A stretch of 64,000 bases of DNA from Cordilura impudica (GCA_963682025.1 OY821519.1:138117429-138181428); one strand, 5' to 3'. Positions 10,473 through 22,924 are shown, counted from the first letter of the stretch. Made by a program: numbers and translations. The notes: a model not told the origin generated them from the letters alone.

Positions 10473-11690
10473 CTAGCTGGTCCCGGCAAACGTAGTTTTG
10501 CCCTGAATTAATTTTTAATTTTAGTTAGAATCTGTATATATCTATATAAAAAAACGTTTGTGCAATTCGTTAATATTAATTGAATACTGTTAAAGAAAAA
10601 CCACGTTTTATTTATGAAACTTAAAATAAATATTTATTGTAACATGTAAGAATGACCAATATATTGCTATCATTGTAATTCTAAAAAGAGTGAACAATAT
10701 TTTTAGTTTCATTATTCTGGCAGAAAATTAATAAATTTACTGGCTTTCCAACACGGAAAAAACAACTGTTTTCGAGGTCCAAATCACATATTTGTGATAT
10801 CTGATATCATATCTGTTCGGAAATTGCAATCTTTTGAATGTTATCGGTGTGTCGGTAGGAATCATAGGAATTCTTGGCAGCAAAACATGTTCTCCTTTAA
10901 ATTTGCCTTTGAGAATTGTGGCCGTAATAACATTGGGTATTATTCTCTCAACAATTAACTTGGTTCCAGCGTTGAGGTTACGTAGCAAAATTATTGGAGA
11001 ACCAACTTTTAATTTTCATAAATGTGGAGGTAGATCGGGCACATCAAGTGAATTCAAAAATACTGTTGGATAATTGACTGATTAATTTTCTTCAACAACA
11101 CTATCCATAGATTTGAAATAACACTTTCGGAATCAATCATGTCCTGAATAATAACATTAATATTATCGACATCGAAATTTTTTGCGGCTTAAATAGTTCT
11201 TTCACTTAACCAAGTAGTTGTTTTGAAAACTGGTCAGCCATTGGATCATGGATAATAAAATGAGAGCTACACCAAAAAGTCTTTCATTGCCTTTCAAATC
11301 TTTTAAAGTTCTATGTAGTGCTTCTAAGGAATGTTTGTAAGCCATGTTATATTCATCCCAAATAATAACATTGCATTTTTGCAGAACTTTTGCCATACCG
11401 GAATGTTTTTTTTATATTAATACGGCATTCTCATTCGTTTGTACATTTAACAGTGATTTGAGTGCTGAATGAGCTGTGCGACCACCATGCAATAATGTTG
11501 CGGCTATTCCGGATAAAGCAATAGCCAATGCAATTTTTCCTTCCTTTTTGGTTAGAATATTTGTATATAAAAACTTTTGTGAATTTTGGTACTTATAAAA
11601 TTTAAATAAATTTGACAACTTATTATTTTTCGAACGCCAGCGCCATCTACCGGGTCCAATAAAAAAATTTTTGGCATCATCTAACATACA
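10473..11690 (-). mobile_element. autonomous Helitron relic
   Basis: The minus-strand 3' end is at 10473-10476 (CTAG, followed by T on that strand), preceded by the hairpin GGCAAAAC..GTTTGCC, a common Helitron terminus in insects. Helicase-coding fragments lie upstream on the same strand at 10737-11687. The 5' end was not located; it lies before the Heli-N copy that begins near 11975. Confidence 0.7.
10737..11687 (-). pseudogene. Helitron PIF1-like helicase fragments
   Basis: Reading down the minus strand: 11412-11687 contains EGKIALAIALSGIAATLL then GGRTAHSAL, the helicase motif I/Ia region of Helitron Rep-Hel proteins. 11202-11396 contains AKVLQKCNVIIWDEYNMA, the Walker B-like DE motif. 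10737-10988 contains LNAGTKLIVERI then PRIPMIPTDTPITFKRLQFP, the C-terminal helicase block. The Rep (HUH) nuclease part is absent and the three blocks lie in different frames separated by deletions. Expected role of the intact protein: rolling-circle replication and unwinding. Confidence 0.85.
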
Positions 11691-11895
11691 TACATGTACA
11701 TTCTTAGTTTCAGTAAAATCTCACCGTAAATAAGAATATTCGAAATGACTTTACCCCAGCGCCACCTATCGGGTCCATTTATACATACAAAAATTTCCTA
11801 TGATAAACATACATGCATTCTGAATTGCAGTCAAAGCGCGCTGAAAATAGGAATTTGGTTTATAACTTGACCCCAATGCCAGCTAGATGGTAAAA
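11637..11895. repeat. three diverged ~119-bp units with AGCGCCAYCTA core
   Basis: AGCGCCATCTACCGGGTCC at 11639, AGCGCCACCTATCGGGTCC at 11758 and a weaker ATGCCAGCTAGATGG at about 11875 recur at nearly equal spacing, each followed by ACATACATGCA-like sequence in the first two. They lie just upstream of the Helitron helicase fragments and may be part of that element's 5' region. Confidence 0.45.
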
Positions 11896-11974
11896 AAAAA
11901 CACAGAAGAGCTCGAACCAAACCTATGGTGCAAATATTAGCTCAACAGCTCTTATGGTTCCGGAGATCAATCGA

Positions 11975-12307
11975 TTTCACGATCACGATTTCGTGTGACT
12001 GATGTTTTGTTCTACCGTTTTATCTTGATTTTGACGAAAAGTATATTACTGGAAATGTATTTCTTTTTAGCCAATTTGCAGATTTACAGATTTTTAAATT
12101 TTTTCCTTTATTTTGAGTAAATTGCATTTAATATTGCTGCTAACACATACATAGAATTATACAATGCTATGTGTGTGTTTATTAAATTTGTTAATGTGTT
12201 TGTAATAAAAATGATAATGGATTAGCATACTTTTAGGGTCTTTATTTAATGAAAAAATAAAATTTCCTAGAATTTGCGCTCGAATTTCGAGGGGTGGAAT
12301 CTGCTAG
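11975..12307 (+). mobile_element. Heli-N copy, 5' end eroded
   Basis: Body from GTGTGACTGATGTTTTG to the CTCGAATTTCGAG hairpin and CTAG at 12304-12307. The TC start is lost. Followed directly by another copy in the same direction. Confidence 0.65.
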
Positions 12308-12309
12308 TA

Positions 12310-12687
12310 TAGATATTATTAATAGGCTAGACGATTTCTTGTGACCGATGTTTTGTTCTACCGTTTTATCCCGATTTTGACCAAACGTATATTATTTGAA
12401 CCGTATTTCTTTTTAGCTGTTTTGCAGATTTACAGATTTTGAAATTTTTTCCTCTATTTTGAGTAAATTGCATTTAAAGTTGCTACTAACACATACTTAA
12501 GATTATGCAATGCTATGTGTGTGTTCATTAAATTTGTTAATGTGTTTGTAATAAAAATTAATCTGTTTTTTTGTGTTGATTTGCGAATTGACTATAATTC
12601 ATTAGCATAACTTTAGGGTTTTTATTTAATGAAAAAATAAAATTTCCTAGAAGTTGCACTCGAATGTCGAGGGCTGGAATCTGCTAG
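12310..12687 (+). mobile_element. Heli-N copy, head-to-tail with the previous one
   Basis: Starts two bases after the previous CTAG, with the 5' end altered to AGATATTATTAATAGG. Ends CTAG at 12684-12687 followed by T. A tandem arrangement of this kind is known for Helitrons. Confidence 0.65.
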
Positions 12688-13865
12688 TATATTTAAATAG
12701 TATTCGAATTTAACACTAACATGTATTTATTTAAATATCGCAGAGTGTTTATTTTTGAAAGTGTCAAATCAAGTAGTTATGTATGCTTGGTTTTGTGTGA
12801 GCAATAGTACAACACTTATATGATAGCGATCGTCTGTAAGATGATTTTTAGAATATTATTTCAACCTCATAAAAAATATGTGTCCTCCTATTAAACATGT
12901 CTGTTTTGGCTTATGATTGTGTTAAAGCCATAACAGTTTTAACAGTTTAAATAGATTTTGCTCATTTTATGATTTTTTTTTCTTCTTGTACATATATGAG
13001 TACATATAAATCGCTACGTTTTATGTTTTTGTTTTTGTTTTTGAATATTTTTTTTCTCTACAATTTCATCGCCATCGTCTAAACATAAATGCCAAAAAAT
13101 TGCTACTCAAAAATGTTAAAGGATAAAGTTTGTTGTTACAGTAGTTTTGTTAGTTTTGCAGTGTTTTCCAGTATTTTTCGGTATTTTTCGAGTATTTAAA
13201 GTTTTTTGCTTAAGCCAAAAAAAAAAACAGAAAAAAACTGACTATTGCAGTAAAGCTTTGGCTAGATGCTTTATTAAGCCCAGAAATAGTTTTTAATTAA
13301 AATGATTTTCAGAAAAATGTTTTTTGTTTCGCTATTTTTATCCAAAAATATTTTAAATGATGTGCTTCAAGGGCAATAAAAATTATATTCATAGTTGTTT
13401 AGGGAAATTTTCTAATTTTTTTTTTGGATAGATGTAAATGGAAAGTTTATTTAAATTGTTATTATTTCATTATAATAAAATTGTTCTTAAGAGGAGAATA
13501 TGTTAAAATGTAATTATAAAGGGTACTTAATGATAGATGGTGCCAGTAGCAATTTGTTTTGTCAAATATTCGTGTTGAAGAGCTACAATTTATTGGTCTA
13601 ATATGTTAAGATACCCAGCAAAAACTACTATTAAAAAGTAATTTTGGCTATAATGACTATAATTTAGCATATTTCTGGCCTATAACTAAGTATTCAGTAC
13701 CGTAATATACCACTTCCACCATTTTTACGCTTGTCTAATAATGTGTCCGTACCTAGGACAATAAAATTTGAATAAACGAGAAGTCTTATATTCGGCAAAA
13801 TTTATCTTAAATACTACCATTAATACGATTCCATTTTCCTTCAAAGGCTTGACATCTTCAATATA
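12688..13865. other. AT-rich, no gene seen
   Basis: Long T- and A-runs; no protein motif, no copy of the window's repeats. Confidence 0.4.
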
Positions 13866-13883
13866 TCTATAATATTAATAGGT
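13866..13883 (+). repeat. Heli-N 5' end fragment
   Basis: TCTATAATATTAATAGG matches the first 17 bases of Heli-N exactly, but the following sequence does not. Either a broken copy or a chance survivor at the LINE 3' junction. Confidence 0.4.
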
Positions 13884-13931
13884 ATGGCAATTCCCTCAGT
13901 TCCCTTTTACACTTTTAGTTAAAAACCGATA

Positions 13932-14487
13932 TTTTTTTTCTCATGCATTTATTTATTGGAGAACGATCATCACATATTGAACTAACAATAATTATTCAAA
14001 TCTTAGAACTATTACTAAACTCATTAAATCCGGCCAGTGCCAGAAAAATTTAATATTTCTACATAAATTAAAAATAAATAAATATTCATTGGCTTAGATA
14101 ACCTCAAGCATTTATTATGAGATCTGCAGAGTCTCTCTCCTTCTTAGGCGTTGGTGAGTGCGATTGTTCAGAAGGTCATGTGCTAAGAGATTCGGGTGAG
14201 TTTCTAGTTTTTTCAAGTAGCTTGAACAGTTTTTCATAATTTCGACTTTAACTAGGGGTACGTTTAATTCTCTATGCAATTATGAGTTTCTCATATACCA
14301 TGGGGCACAGGTATTCAACTTTTGGATCTTATTTTGGCATCTTTGTACTTTCTCTATATTAGAAGTTGAAGCGGTTCCCCATAACTGTATACCGCAGCAC
14401 CGAACGGGTTTCATGATTGAATTATATATCAATAACTTGCAATCAAGACTTAGCTTTGAATTTCTGCCATATAGCCATGTAAACTGA
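13932..14487 (-). pseudogene. jockey-like LINE, 3' part
   Basis: Minus strand around 14120-14480 reads the ORF2 C-terminus: GIQLWGTASTSNIEKVQRC, then APWYMRNS and LAHDLLNNRTHQRLRR, ending in a stop near 14120. This is followed by a 3' UTR with AATAAATAAATG and an A-run ending near 13932. The 5' part of the same element lies at 18127-19820; the two were separated by later insertions (Rep153 with RepGG inside it). Confidence 0.75.
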
Positions 14488-14502
14488 ACTAATTTTAATC
14501 AT

Positions 14503-14904
14503 ACTCTACACCACTATGTGGTTAGGGTATAATGACTTTGTGCTGATGTTTGTAACTACCAAAAATATTTGAGCTAGACTCCCCTTTTATTATACCGTCG
14601 GCTCAGAATCAGAATCGAATGTCCGTCCGTCCGTCTGTGTATACATGTTAACCTTGCAATCAAACTACACGTCGCAAATATGAACATATTTTGACGAAAT
14701 TTGGTATGTAAGCTTCTATCAGCCATCGCAAGAACGATTGGTGAAAATCGTTGCATGTTCAGAACACCAACGAAATCGACTTAAAATTAGGTTTGTGTAT
14801 GTTTATTACACCCATTAATCAGTAGTCCAAAAATAAACCCCATAGCACAATTATTAGTCATAGCCCCCATATAAAGCTGCTTCCCGATCTTCACTTAAAT
14901 CTAT
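14503..14904 (-). mobile_element. Rep153 copy, 3' half
   Basis: Reverse complement of the Rep153 end (hairpin, GTCC repeats near 14620-14634, units C and B) running up to TTAAATCTATGAAAAA, where the RepGG element begins. The 5' half is at 17850-18126. Confidence 0.75.
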
Positions 14905-14910
14905 GAAAAA

Positions 14911-17840
14911 ACAAGTAAGAGTGTCAAATTCGGCTGTGCCGAATCTTTGATACCCTCCATCTCGGAGTATTGATAATAAATGTAAACAAAATATTGGAAA
15001 AATATGCATGCGTTTCCTATATGCATGCGTTTCCGGTTATATGACATAACTTCTCGTTTAATTTAGTTTTTGCTAATTAAATAGCTCGCCTTAATCTCCA
15101 TTGCAAAGGTAGTGGTTGTTTAGGGTGGCTATATGCGTTAAATCGTGGTAATTGGAGATGGCTGTATAGTTTCTTTTAACTGGCGAAATATTTTTTCATT
15201 GCGGTCATGTAGGTCGGATGGAGTAACAAAATAATAACCAAAAAAAAACTCAACTTTTTTATTAAAATATTGCCATACTTGGAAAACATAGATAATAAAT
15301 TTATAATAATAAAAAATCAAATTAGGGATGCCAAAAGCAAAAACCCAAGTGTCCCAAATATTTTAAATAAAATAATTTGTTATCTTTATTTTCTTAAAAA
15401 CTTCAAATTTTCATCCAAAAAAAAAAACTGTGAAAAATAATATATGTATAAATAAAATTCTCATCAAATTGCGTTTATTTATATAACAATTTTTATGTTC
15501 GCAATTCTTAAATATCATTTGAGGTTTTCTAAAATTCATTCAATTTAAATAATGTAGTGCGAATTCAACGATCCGACAGAATTTCAACGATCAGGCAATC
15601 GCAAAATATATCGACAGCTATTGTTGTTTGCACTGAGGAATAAGTGATTCACTAAGTACACACATCTTAACGACAGTCGACAAATCCATTTTTCTATTTA
15701 TTTAAATTGTAAAGGAGTGGCATCTGTGTTAAAATAAGTGAAAAACACAAAGTAGAATAGAAAAAAACAAATTACTTCGTGTTTGACAGGATGATTTTAT
15801 GTTTATGTTTAATATCTCTATTTTTTTACTAATATTTCTATTTATTTATTTGAAAATGAAATAATGAATTGAATATGCTATTTAATTTTTTTATTTATAT
15901 AAAAAAGTTTTTTAATAGAAGCAAAATATTTTCACTATTTTATGATTTTTATTTATGTATGAGACATTTCAACCTAAAAATTTAAGTTTTTATCGATTGA
16001 ATAAACAACACAAAAATGGTTGTCGTTTAGATAACAACAACAGCTGCCTTTAACAATAGCGAATATCGTTTAAAAATTTTACTGATTCGACAATCGTTAA
16101 AAGAAGTTACTGAAAAGCTATTAATTTCTCCTGAATGCCAATATTTTTTTTTAAATGTAAACATTTTTTAAATGTAAACATATTTGGTTTTTTTTTTTTT
16201 AAATTTCAATTAGTGTTTAACGAACAAAATTTATACATTAAAGATGCAATTGATGTCTTCTAAATTTAAAATTATTATTTCCGACGTTTTGATATGATTT
16301 TCTGAAATTCAGTTAATATTTTCTAATTTATAATTGGAAATTTTAATTCCAGTTTTTAGAATTGATATTTTCTTAAATTTGAATGGAAAATTTAAAAAGT
16401 GCAATTTTGTATTTATGTGAATAATAATGCTTTAGTAATTATAAACAATTTTTAAAAATTAGATGTAATCGCAATCAGATATTTTGTAGGTAAAGCAGAA
16501 TATTAATTCTATATAACTACGTAGAACTTTTTTGAAAGCAAAAAACTCATTGATAACTCGGTAACTCTATTTTGTAAAGACAACAAAAAGTTAATATGCC
16601 AAACTTATGTTCATATTTGTAAAAGAATAATGAAAAAACTTATGAAATAAAAGACCAGCCCGTGTATACTCTTAACATTGTTCTGTATGATATCTAGTCG
16701 AAAATATTGACATTCATGTTAAAATAGAAATAACTATTGCAAAGCTAATTAGAACAAAAAGTGTGGCGCCATCTATTGTGGCATAGTCACGCTGAGCAAA
16801 ATGAAATAACACTCTGTTAATGCAAAAGAAATGTATTTTCCCCACAACAAAATATTGCAGAATTTTATTTATTTCTAACATGCAGTTATTATGGATATAC
16901 ATATATAGAATATATATATGTATTAATTAATATGTGTATGTATGTATTTATATGTAAATATTACACACAAAAAATACAACATCAAACGTTATTTTTGTGT
17001 TTTTCTCTTTAAATAAATTAATATATAAAATTTTTTTTACTAAATTTACATTGTTTTCTTTTTATTAACAACTAGGGATTTTAGCGTTATTTGCTTTAGA
17101 TGCTGGTGAATTTTTACTCCCTTATATTAACTCGTAGTGTCTGCTTTTCGAAAAAATTTTGGATCGATGTTAACCCCTTTCCCGTGACCCAATCGATCTG
17201 GCGGATTCGTGGCACTGACAGAAATGATCTGGTAAATTTTTTTAGTGATGCCAAAACAATGGAAACTTTTAAATTTTTCTACCAGAGTTGATAAAAAAAA
17301 ATGTACAAAGGGTTAGTTTTTATTATATTATTACCACAACGACCACAAAAACAACAAGTCCAGCTATGACAACAATATAACATTTAGAATAACAACAAGA
17401 AGACTATAGAAACATCATATTTTTCATTTTTTTTTTACTTTTTCAGAGATTTCCCTGGACCTGTTCCACCGATTTTAATGATTTTTTAAATTGAAATCTT
17501 CCCATTAATATGTTGAATCATTCTCACTAAAAATGATCACCTTATCTATCCTATTGAGGGCGTGATCGTGACAAGAACAACATAGAAAATTATATTTTTT
17601 CAAGACTTTTTTAGTTCTTCATTCAAATCTCGGGCCCTAATCGACCGATTTGGACGATTTTAAATAGCAAACTTTTCAGGATGTTAATGAATCATTTTTT
17701 ATATCGTGATATCAACTCCCGTTGTTATAAGGAACACAAATATATATATATATTTTATGGGGTCCAAAATTTTTTTTCTAATTATTACAAAAGAATGACA
17801 AACTTATATATACCCTCTGCATACTGGAGTGGAGGGTATA
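14911..17840 (+). mobile_element. RepGG element, 2.9 kb, inserted in Rep153
   Basis: Left end ACAAGTAAGAGTGTC followed by hairpin TTCGGCTGTGCCGAA and GATACCCTCC. Right end TATACCCTCTGCATACTGGAGTGGAGGGTATA. The two flanks are adjacent parts of a single Rep153 copy, so the whole interval behaves as one insertion. It shares the ACAAGTAAGA start and ATACCC block with Rep153, suggesting related transposition machinery. The interior (about 15.0-17.7 kb) is AT-rich with no recognised protein; it may include further decayed insertions. A 3' piece of the same family is at 21575-21892. Confidence 0.6.
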
Positions 17841-17849
17841 AAAATTGCA

Positions 17850-18126
17850 CAAATTTGGTTTGTATATGTTTTTGCCAAAAATAAGTGACTTTACCAAATA
17901 TGGTCAGAATCGGTCCATTTTTCGACCTAGTACCCATATAAATAAAGCAGCTGATATGAACTGTTCCATATTCAAAGTGGAAAAAAATTATAACAATGCC
18001 AATCAAATTTTGTTTATGCTTATTTTCTATATCGAATTAGTTGGGCCTAAGAGATATGCTCTCTAAACGCATGATACCGAGTATCGTATAGTCGGTCTAG
18101 ACCGACAATAATTTTCTCACTTGTTT
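17850..18126 (-). mobile_element. Rep153 copy, 5' half
   Basis: Reverse complement carries ACAAGTGAGAAAATTATTG, an imperfect palindrome, the GCATAAACAAAATTTG-type motif and unit A up to CAAACCAAATTTGTGCAA. It then breaks at the RepGG right end. Inserted in the jockey-like LINE at 18126/14490. Confidence 0.75.
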
Positions 18127-19820
18127 TATGTGTGTTAATTTTGATCCTATGCGTTTGTTCCAAGTAAGGCGGCGGTCAAGATCAAGTCCCAGATATTTTA
18201 CATCAGAAAAATATATGCTGATTGTTTATTCGGATTTGAGGGCATGTTTCTCTTCTGAGCGTAAAAGTAATTGTTCATTTATTTTTATTTTCCACCTGTG
18301 TAACAAGTACTCCAATTTTAAGCAAGTCGTTGTAAAAGTGTAGATACTGTTGAGGGGTCCCCATGAATACTCAAAATTGCCGTGTCATCTGCAAATGTTG
18401 AAGTAATCATGTTTTCATTAGTTGGCATATCCGCTGTATAAAGGATGTATAGGAGCGTACCCAGAATACTGCCCTGTGGAAGACCAGCTTTTATGTCCTG
18501 AGGGGGGCTTGTAAAGTTGCTCTCCTTTATTGAGAATTTCCTGTTAATTATATAGCTTTCCATTAGTTTATGTATGTTTGGGGGACAGCAACCTTTTAAT
18601 TTTATAGAGCAGACCTTCGTGCCAAACCTTATTGAAAGCTTGCGGAACGTCAATAAAGAGAGCAGAGCAGTACTTTTTATATTCAAAGGCTTTTCTTATA
18701 GCGCTTACTAACCTATGGACTTGCTCAATGGTGCTGTGTCTTCGCCTAAATCCGAATTGTAGTGCTGGGATGACGTTATATTGATATACAGCTACTAGTA
18801 TTTTCTCAAACAATTTTGACAGATTTGACAACAAACTGATTGGCCTGTATGGATCGACCTTTGTGGGATCTTTACTTGGCTTAGGTACCGTGATAACGAC
18901 CAAAACCTTCCATTCTGAGGGATAATATTCAAGGCGTAATATAGCGTCATATAGGTATAAAAAAATTATTTTCAATGCTATTCGGGATATCTCCAAAAGC
19001 ATTTTATTACTGATTCCGTCAATGCCCAATTCTTTTTCAGGGTTAAGATCAGAAATGGCCTTTTCAACCTCTCTAATCTCAAATTGAAGTGACACTGCAT
19101 TGTTCTGACTTATTACTGATGGTAACTAATTTATTGAACTAGTAGTTACATTCGGAGTAAAAACTTGTTTCAAATGTTCCACAAATATATTATCTTTTTC
19201 TATATCATTTCTAGCCCAGCCTCCATTTTGCATTATTAATGGTGGTTTACGTACAGCGGGTCTTTTAAGATTTTTTGTAGCTCGCCATAACGAGTAATCA
19301 GTTCTTTAAGTCAGATCAAATTTTCGAGATATCTGTTATCATGTCTCTGGGTTTCAAGCAACTTTCTTAGATTTGATGTACATGCTTTCAATTGTTGCTT
19401 AAGTTGAGGAGATCTGTACAGTTGTCAGTCTCTTCGAATTCTTCTTTTTTCATTTAATGGCTGCTAGACTATACTGCCTTCTGTATCGGGGGGGGGGGGG
19501 GGCGTTTCGCAGCAAGTTGAGAAGATATTTTGAGGTTTTGTTCAAAGTTAACAATAGCCAGGTCAATATCATCAGGTGTTCTTAGTGATAACCTATCCGT
19601 ATAATGGGTACTGAGAAACTTTCTATACCTTAACCAATCTATAATATATGTTGGCGCTAAATTACCATTCGGGGGCACAATTTCTCGGGGGTTAGAAATA
19701 GTAACAATAACTGGTGTGTGTTCCAATGAGGATTCAGCATTTATGAGTTCTCTCGCAATGTTCTTCGTTAAACCAAAATTGATTAAATCGGGAATCTTCT
19801 GTCTAACTACCTATGCCCAT
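18127..19820 (-). pseudogene. jockey-like LINE, 5' part: linker and reverse transcriptase
   Basis: The block at 19469-19726 reads LEHTPVIVTIS, then TYIIDWLRYRKFL, the endonuclease end (the expected SDH appears as LEH) and linker. The block at 18568-19095 has the RT N-terminal motifs: PEKELGIDGISNKMLLEI, VDPYRPISLLSNLSKLFEK, FGFRRRHSTIEQ and SALFIDVPQAFNKVWH (first Asp). The block at 18318-18686 has GLPQGSILGTLLYILYTAD and TSTFADDTAILS, the FADD active site. 18127-18318 continues into KYLGLDLDRRLTWN. Several frameshifts separate the blocks. 5' truncated near 19820. Continues 3' at 13932-14487. Confidence 0.85.
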
Positions 19821-19839
19821 ATTAGAAACCCACCGATAT

Positions 19840-20055
19840 TGACAAAGGATATACCATTTTAAAGGAATTTATTTACAGATGTGCACCGTAATTACAGATT
19901 TTCACCATCTGGTAAATTTTTTGGATTAAAATTTATTTAAAGTTGCTACTAACACATACACAAAACATTACAAACCTAGTTATATATCTTCCGTGTGTTC
20001 AACAAATATTTATAATGAAATTTAAAAATTTTCAAGAAGTTGCACTCGAGGGTCT
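19840..20055 (+). mobile_element. Heli-N copy, highly eroded
   Basis: Retains AAAGTTGCTACTAACACATACA and the TTCAAGAAGTTGCACTCGAG 3' block, but both canonical ends are lost. Confidence 0.5.
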
Positions 20056-20099
20056 CCTTAATCGTGTTTCTGATGTTCTGAAGTTTAATGGATACATTT

Positions 20100-20720
20100 T
20101 TGTTGCTGATTAAATGAAAGAAGTACTAATTCTGAAACTGCTTCAACAAAATTTGCAGCATAGGCATTTTTTGTTATTACCGCTTGTACTCTGGAAGACA
20201 TAGAATCAATCAGTGATGTGATGATGTTAAGGCATATTTTGTTCAATCCCGAATTCAAAATTGATTAACGATTAGACGGATTTTTATTTGTGACTTCCAT
20301 ATATGCAAGCTCCTATAGGTTTTCTATTCTGATGGGATCAAGGCATTGTGACGGTCGATTCAAAACATGCACATTATTGTCGCTTAGAAAGCTGTAAGCT
20401 AAGAGACTTGAGTGCTTGGGATCATTATCATTTTGAGATATACCATCAGGGGCCATTTTTTTCTCGAAGATGGGGAAGCATGTGCTATCCAAGTATTTCA
20501 CAACATTCATTTGGTAAATAACACTGAGGAACATTTTCGGGGTCATTGCCTGGGGGGTGAGAAATACCAAGTCTGGATGAAAGTGCTAAGCAAGTATAGT
20601 AAAACAGTCATAGGGTTTGGCGACCTCAGGCCAAACTCAAACCCTTATCCTGATATTTATATGCTTCTATTTTTAGCTACAACTCAAGAACCACTGATAA
20701 TTTCTCACTTGATTCCTTGA
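20100..20720 (-). pseudogene. Tc1-like transposase remnant
   Basis: Minus strand 20313-20570 reads MNVVKYLDSTCFPIFEKKM, then ISQNDNDPKHSSLLAYSFL (second Asp, DNDPKH), then RPSQCLDPIRIENL (the Tc1 SPDLNPIENLW region with changes). Downstream, 20130-20230 gives LNIITSLIDSMSSRVQAVI, the Tc1 C-terminal SMPRR region, in a shifted frame. The N-terminal part is barely visible between 20570 and 20720. Dead copy. Confidence 0.75.
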
Positions 20721-20774
20721 CAAAAGCTTAAATAAATAATTTTTATATCCATGTAAAAAATATAATAAAAATAA

Positions 20775-21548
20775 ATATGAAAATTATAGTCGGTCTAAAC
20801 CGACTATACGATAACATATACCATGCGTTTATAGAAAGGGTCTTAGGTCCAACTATTTGAATTTACAAAATAAACATAAAATAAATTTTTTATTAATTTT
20901 TTAGCCTGCAGATATGGAAAATTTCATATTGGATGCTCAATTTATATGGAAACTAGGTCAAGAAATGGACCGATCCTGACCATGTTTGGTAAAGTCTTTT
21001 GTATATTGCAAAAATATATACAAACAAAATTTGAGAAGAATCAGTGCAATATTTTTGTTTTTTGATAGATTTAAGTGAAGATCGGGAAGCAGCCCTATAT
21101 GGGGTCTATGAGTAAGCGTTGTCCAATAGGGATCATTTTTGGACTACTCATTAATGGATGTAATAAAAGCAAACCCAATTTGAGTAAGATCTATATGACA
21201 ATTTGGATCTTATGGCAATTTATGTCGATTTCATAGGGGTCATTTGTATGGGGGCTAGGCCTGAACACGGACCGATTCTCATAAATTTCAACAGCATTCA
21301 TCCTATATCCGATAACAGCTTATATACAATATTTCATCAAAATATATTCATATTTGCGATCTGCTGTTTGATTACAAGGTTTACATAGACACACAGACGG
21401 ACGGACGGACGGACATCGTTAAATCGAATCAGATAGTGATTCTGAACGATCGGTATAATAGAAGATGGGTCTAAGTCAAATCATTTTGGTAGCTACAAAC
21501 AGCAGCACAAAGTCATTATACCCAAACCACATAGTGGTATAGGGTATA
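20775..21548 (+). mobile_element. Rep153 copy, near full length
   Basis: Palindrome at about 20782-20806 with one change, three phased units, (GGAC)4 near 21398-21415, 3' hairpin ending GGGTATA. The ACAAGTA start is eroded to ATATGA. Confidence 0.85.
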
Positions 21549-21574
21549 AAAACATTTTCACTATTTTAAGTTTT

Positions 21575-21892
21575 TCATATGATTTTTTTGAGAGTACGTA
21601 GTTCCTCGATTATTGAGCCAAGAGGCTTCAAATGCAGTATGACACTGCCACAGAATAAGGCGAACATTGTAAGCCTAAGTAGTACAACCTAGTCGACTTA
21701 TTGCAAACAGGAGAATGTTTTTAACAGATAGACAGACAGACATATAGACAGACAGACGGACAAACAGACGGGCGGATATCGCTAGACCAAATATACATAG
21801 TGAATGGGGTCTCTGGAATATATTTCGATGAGTTACAAATGGATTGACAAACTAATATAAACTCTCTGGACAATGATGTGGAGGGTATAGAA
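21575..21892 (+). mobile_element. RepGG 3' part
   Basis: A (GACA)n/(GACGGACA)n tract at about 21729-21770, then ATCGCTAGACCAAATATACA and the end ACTCTCTGGACAATGATGTGGAGGGTATA. Same terminal GGAGGGTATA as the 2.9-kb copy. Confidence 0.6.
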
Positions 21893-22559
21893 AAAAATTT
21901 TTTTTAGATGTTGAATGTACTTTATAGTAAGGTTACTAAATAAAAACGTTGTATAAAAAAGTATAGTAACCTCATTCTAAAGTGCTGAACAATGGCCCTT
22001 AAAAATTTGTTCAAATAGTGCTAGACCATTTTGATTTAGTGAATACAAAATAAATAAATCAACAAATTTTGAAAATTAAATTTTTTTTTGCAAAAAACTT
22101 GAGGAGAAAAATAATAAATTATCCCACTGTTATATTTCTTGCATAAACACAACAGTTTGAGAGCTGGAAATTATTAGCCAATAGGAACACAGTTTGCGTG
22201 CCGACAGGGCGCCTAAATGTGCAGAAGATTTTAATGACGTAATCTTTAGTTTCATCATTCTTGATGTGTTCCATTTCACTAATAAATAATAATCATACGT
22301 CCGGAATATGTTTTGTTATACAAAAAGGTGATTAGAAAAGGGGGGAAATTTCAATTTTTTAAGATTTCACTGGATAAAATTAGTCCATCTGAATGTGCAG
22401 AAGCTACTTGCTGAAGAATGAAATGAGAAACCATCAATGGTTCTTGAGTTATAGCTTAAAAACTAAACAAATATCAAGAAAGGGAAAAACTATTAAAGGT
22501 CATAAAACAAGTTTGGCCTTGACTTGGAATTTCACACCCTCCAGAATGGCTGCTGTACA
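21893..22559. other. no gene seen
   Basis: Unique-looking AT-rich sequence without recognisable motif; may include the decayed C-terminal region of the Tc1 relic that follows. Confidence 0.4.
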
Positions 22560-22730
22560 GTGTAATTAATGAATCCATTTTAAATATATCGCTTCTTACC
22601 TCACAACATAATTGATCCTCCGCCATGATTGACTGATATCCATCAGAATATTTTTGTTTAGGAGGTCTACTTTTGTAATTTTTTTATGTTTCTTCGTTTC
22701 AAAAGATCTTTCGGTTATATTACTACCTGA
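22560..22730 (-). pseudogene. Tc1-like transposase fossil
   Basis: Minus strand gives RPPKQKYSDGYQS and, one frame over, VNHGGGSIML then a stop and G. This is the Tc1 stretch that precedes KHGGGSVMVWG. Only this fragment is legible. Confidence 0.5.
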
Positions 22731-22924
22731 TATTCTTTCTACAATATTCCCAATTGAAATAGTGATGCAATACGGAAGTCAGTGAATTTATATATACGAA
22801 AAAGCGGTCCATTTTCAATTGACCACTGGTTCTTATATAAAATCAGTAAATTAAAATTTTTTAAAAACTTTCTTTTTAAAAGCAACAATTAAATTACTTT
22901 TGCTGTTAATTCATAATGTTGTAT

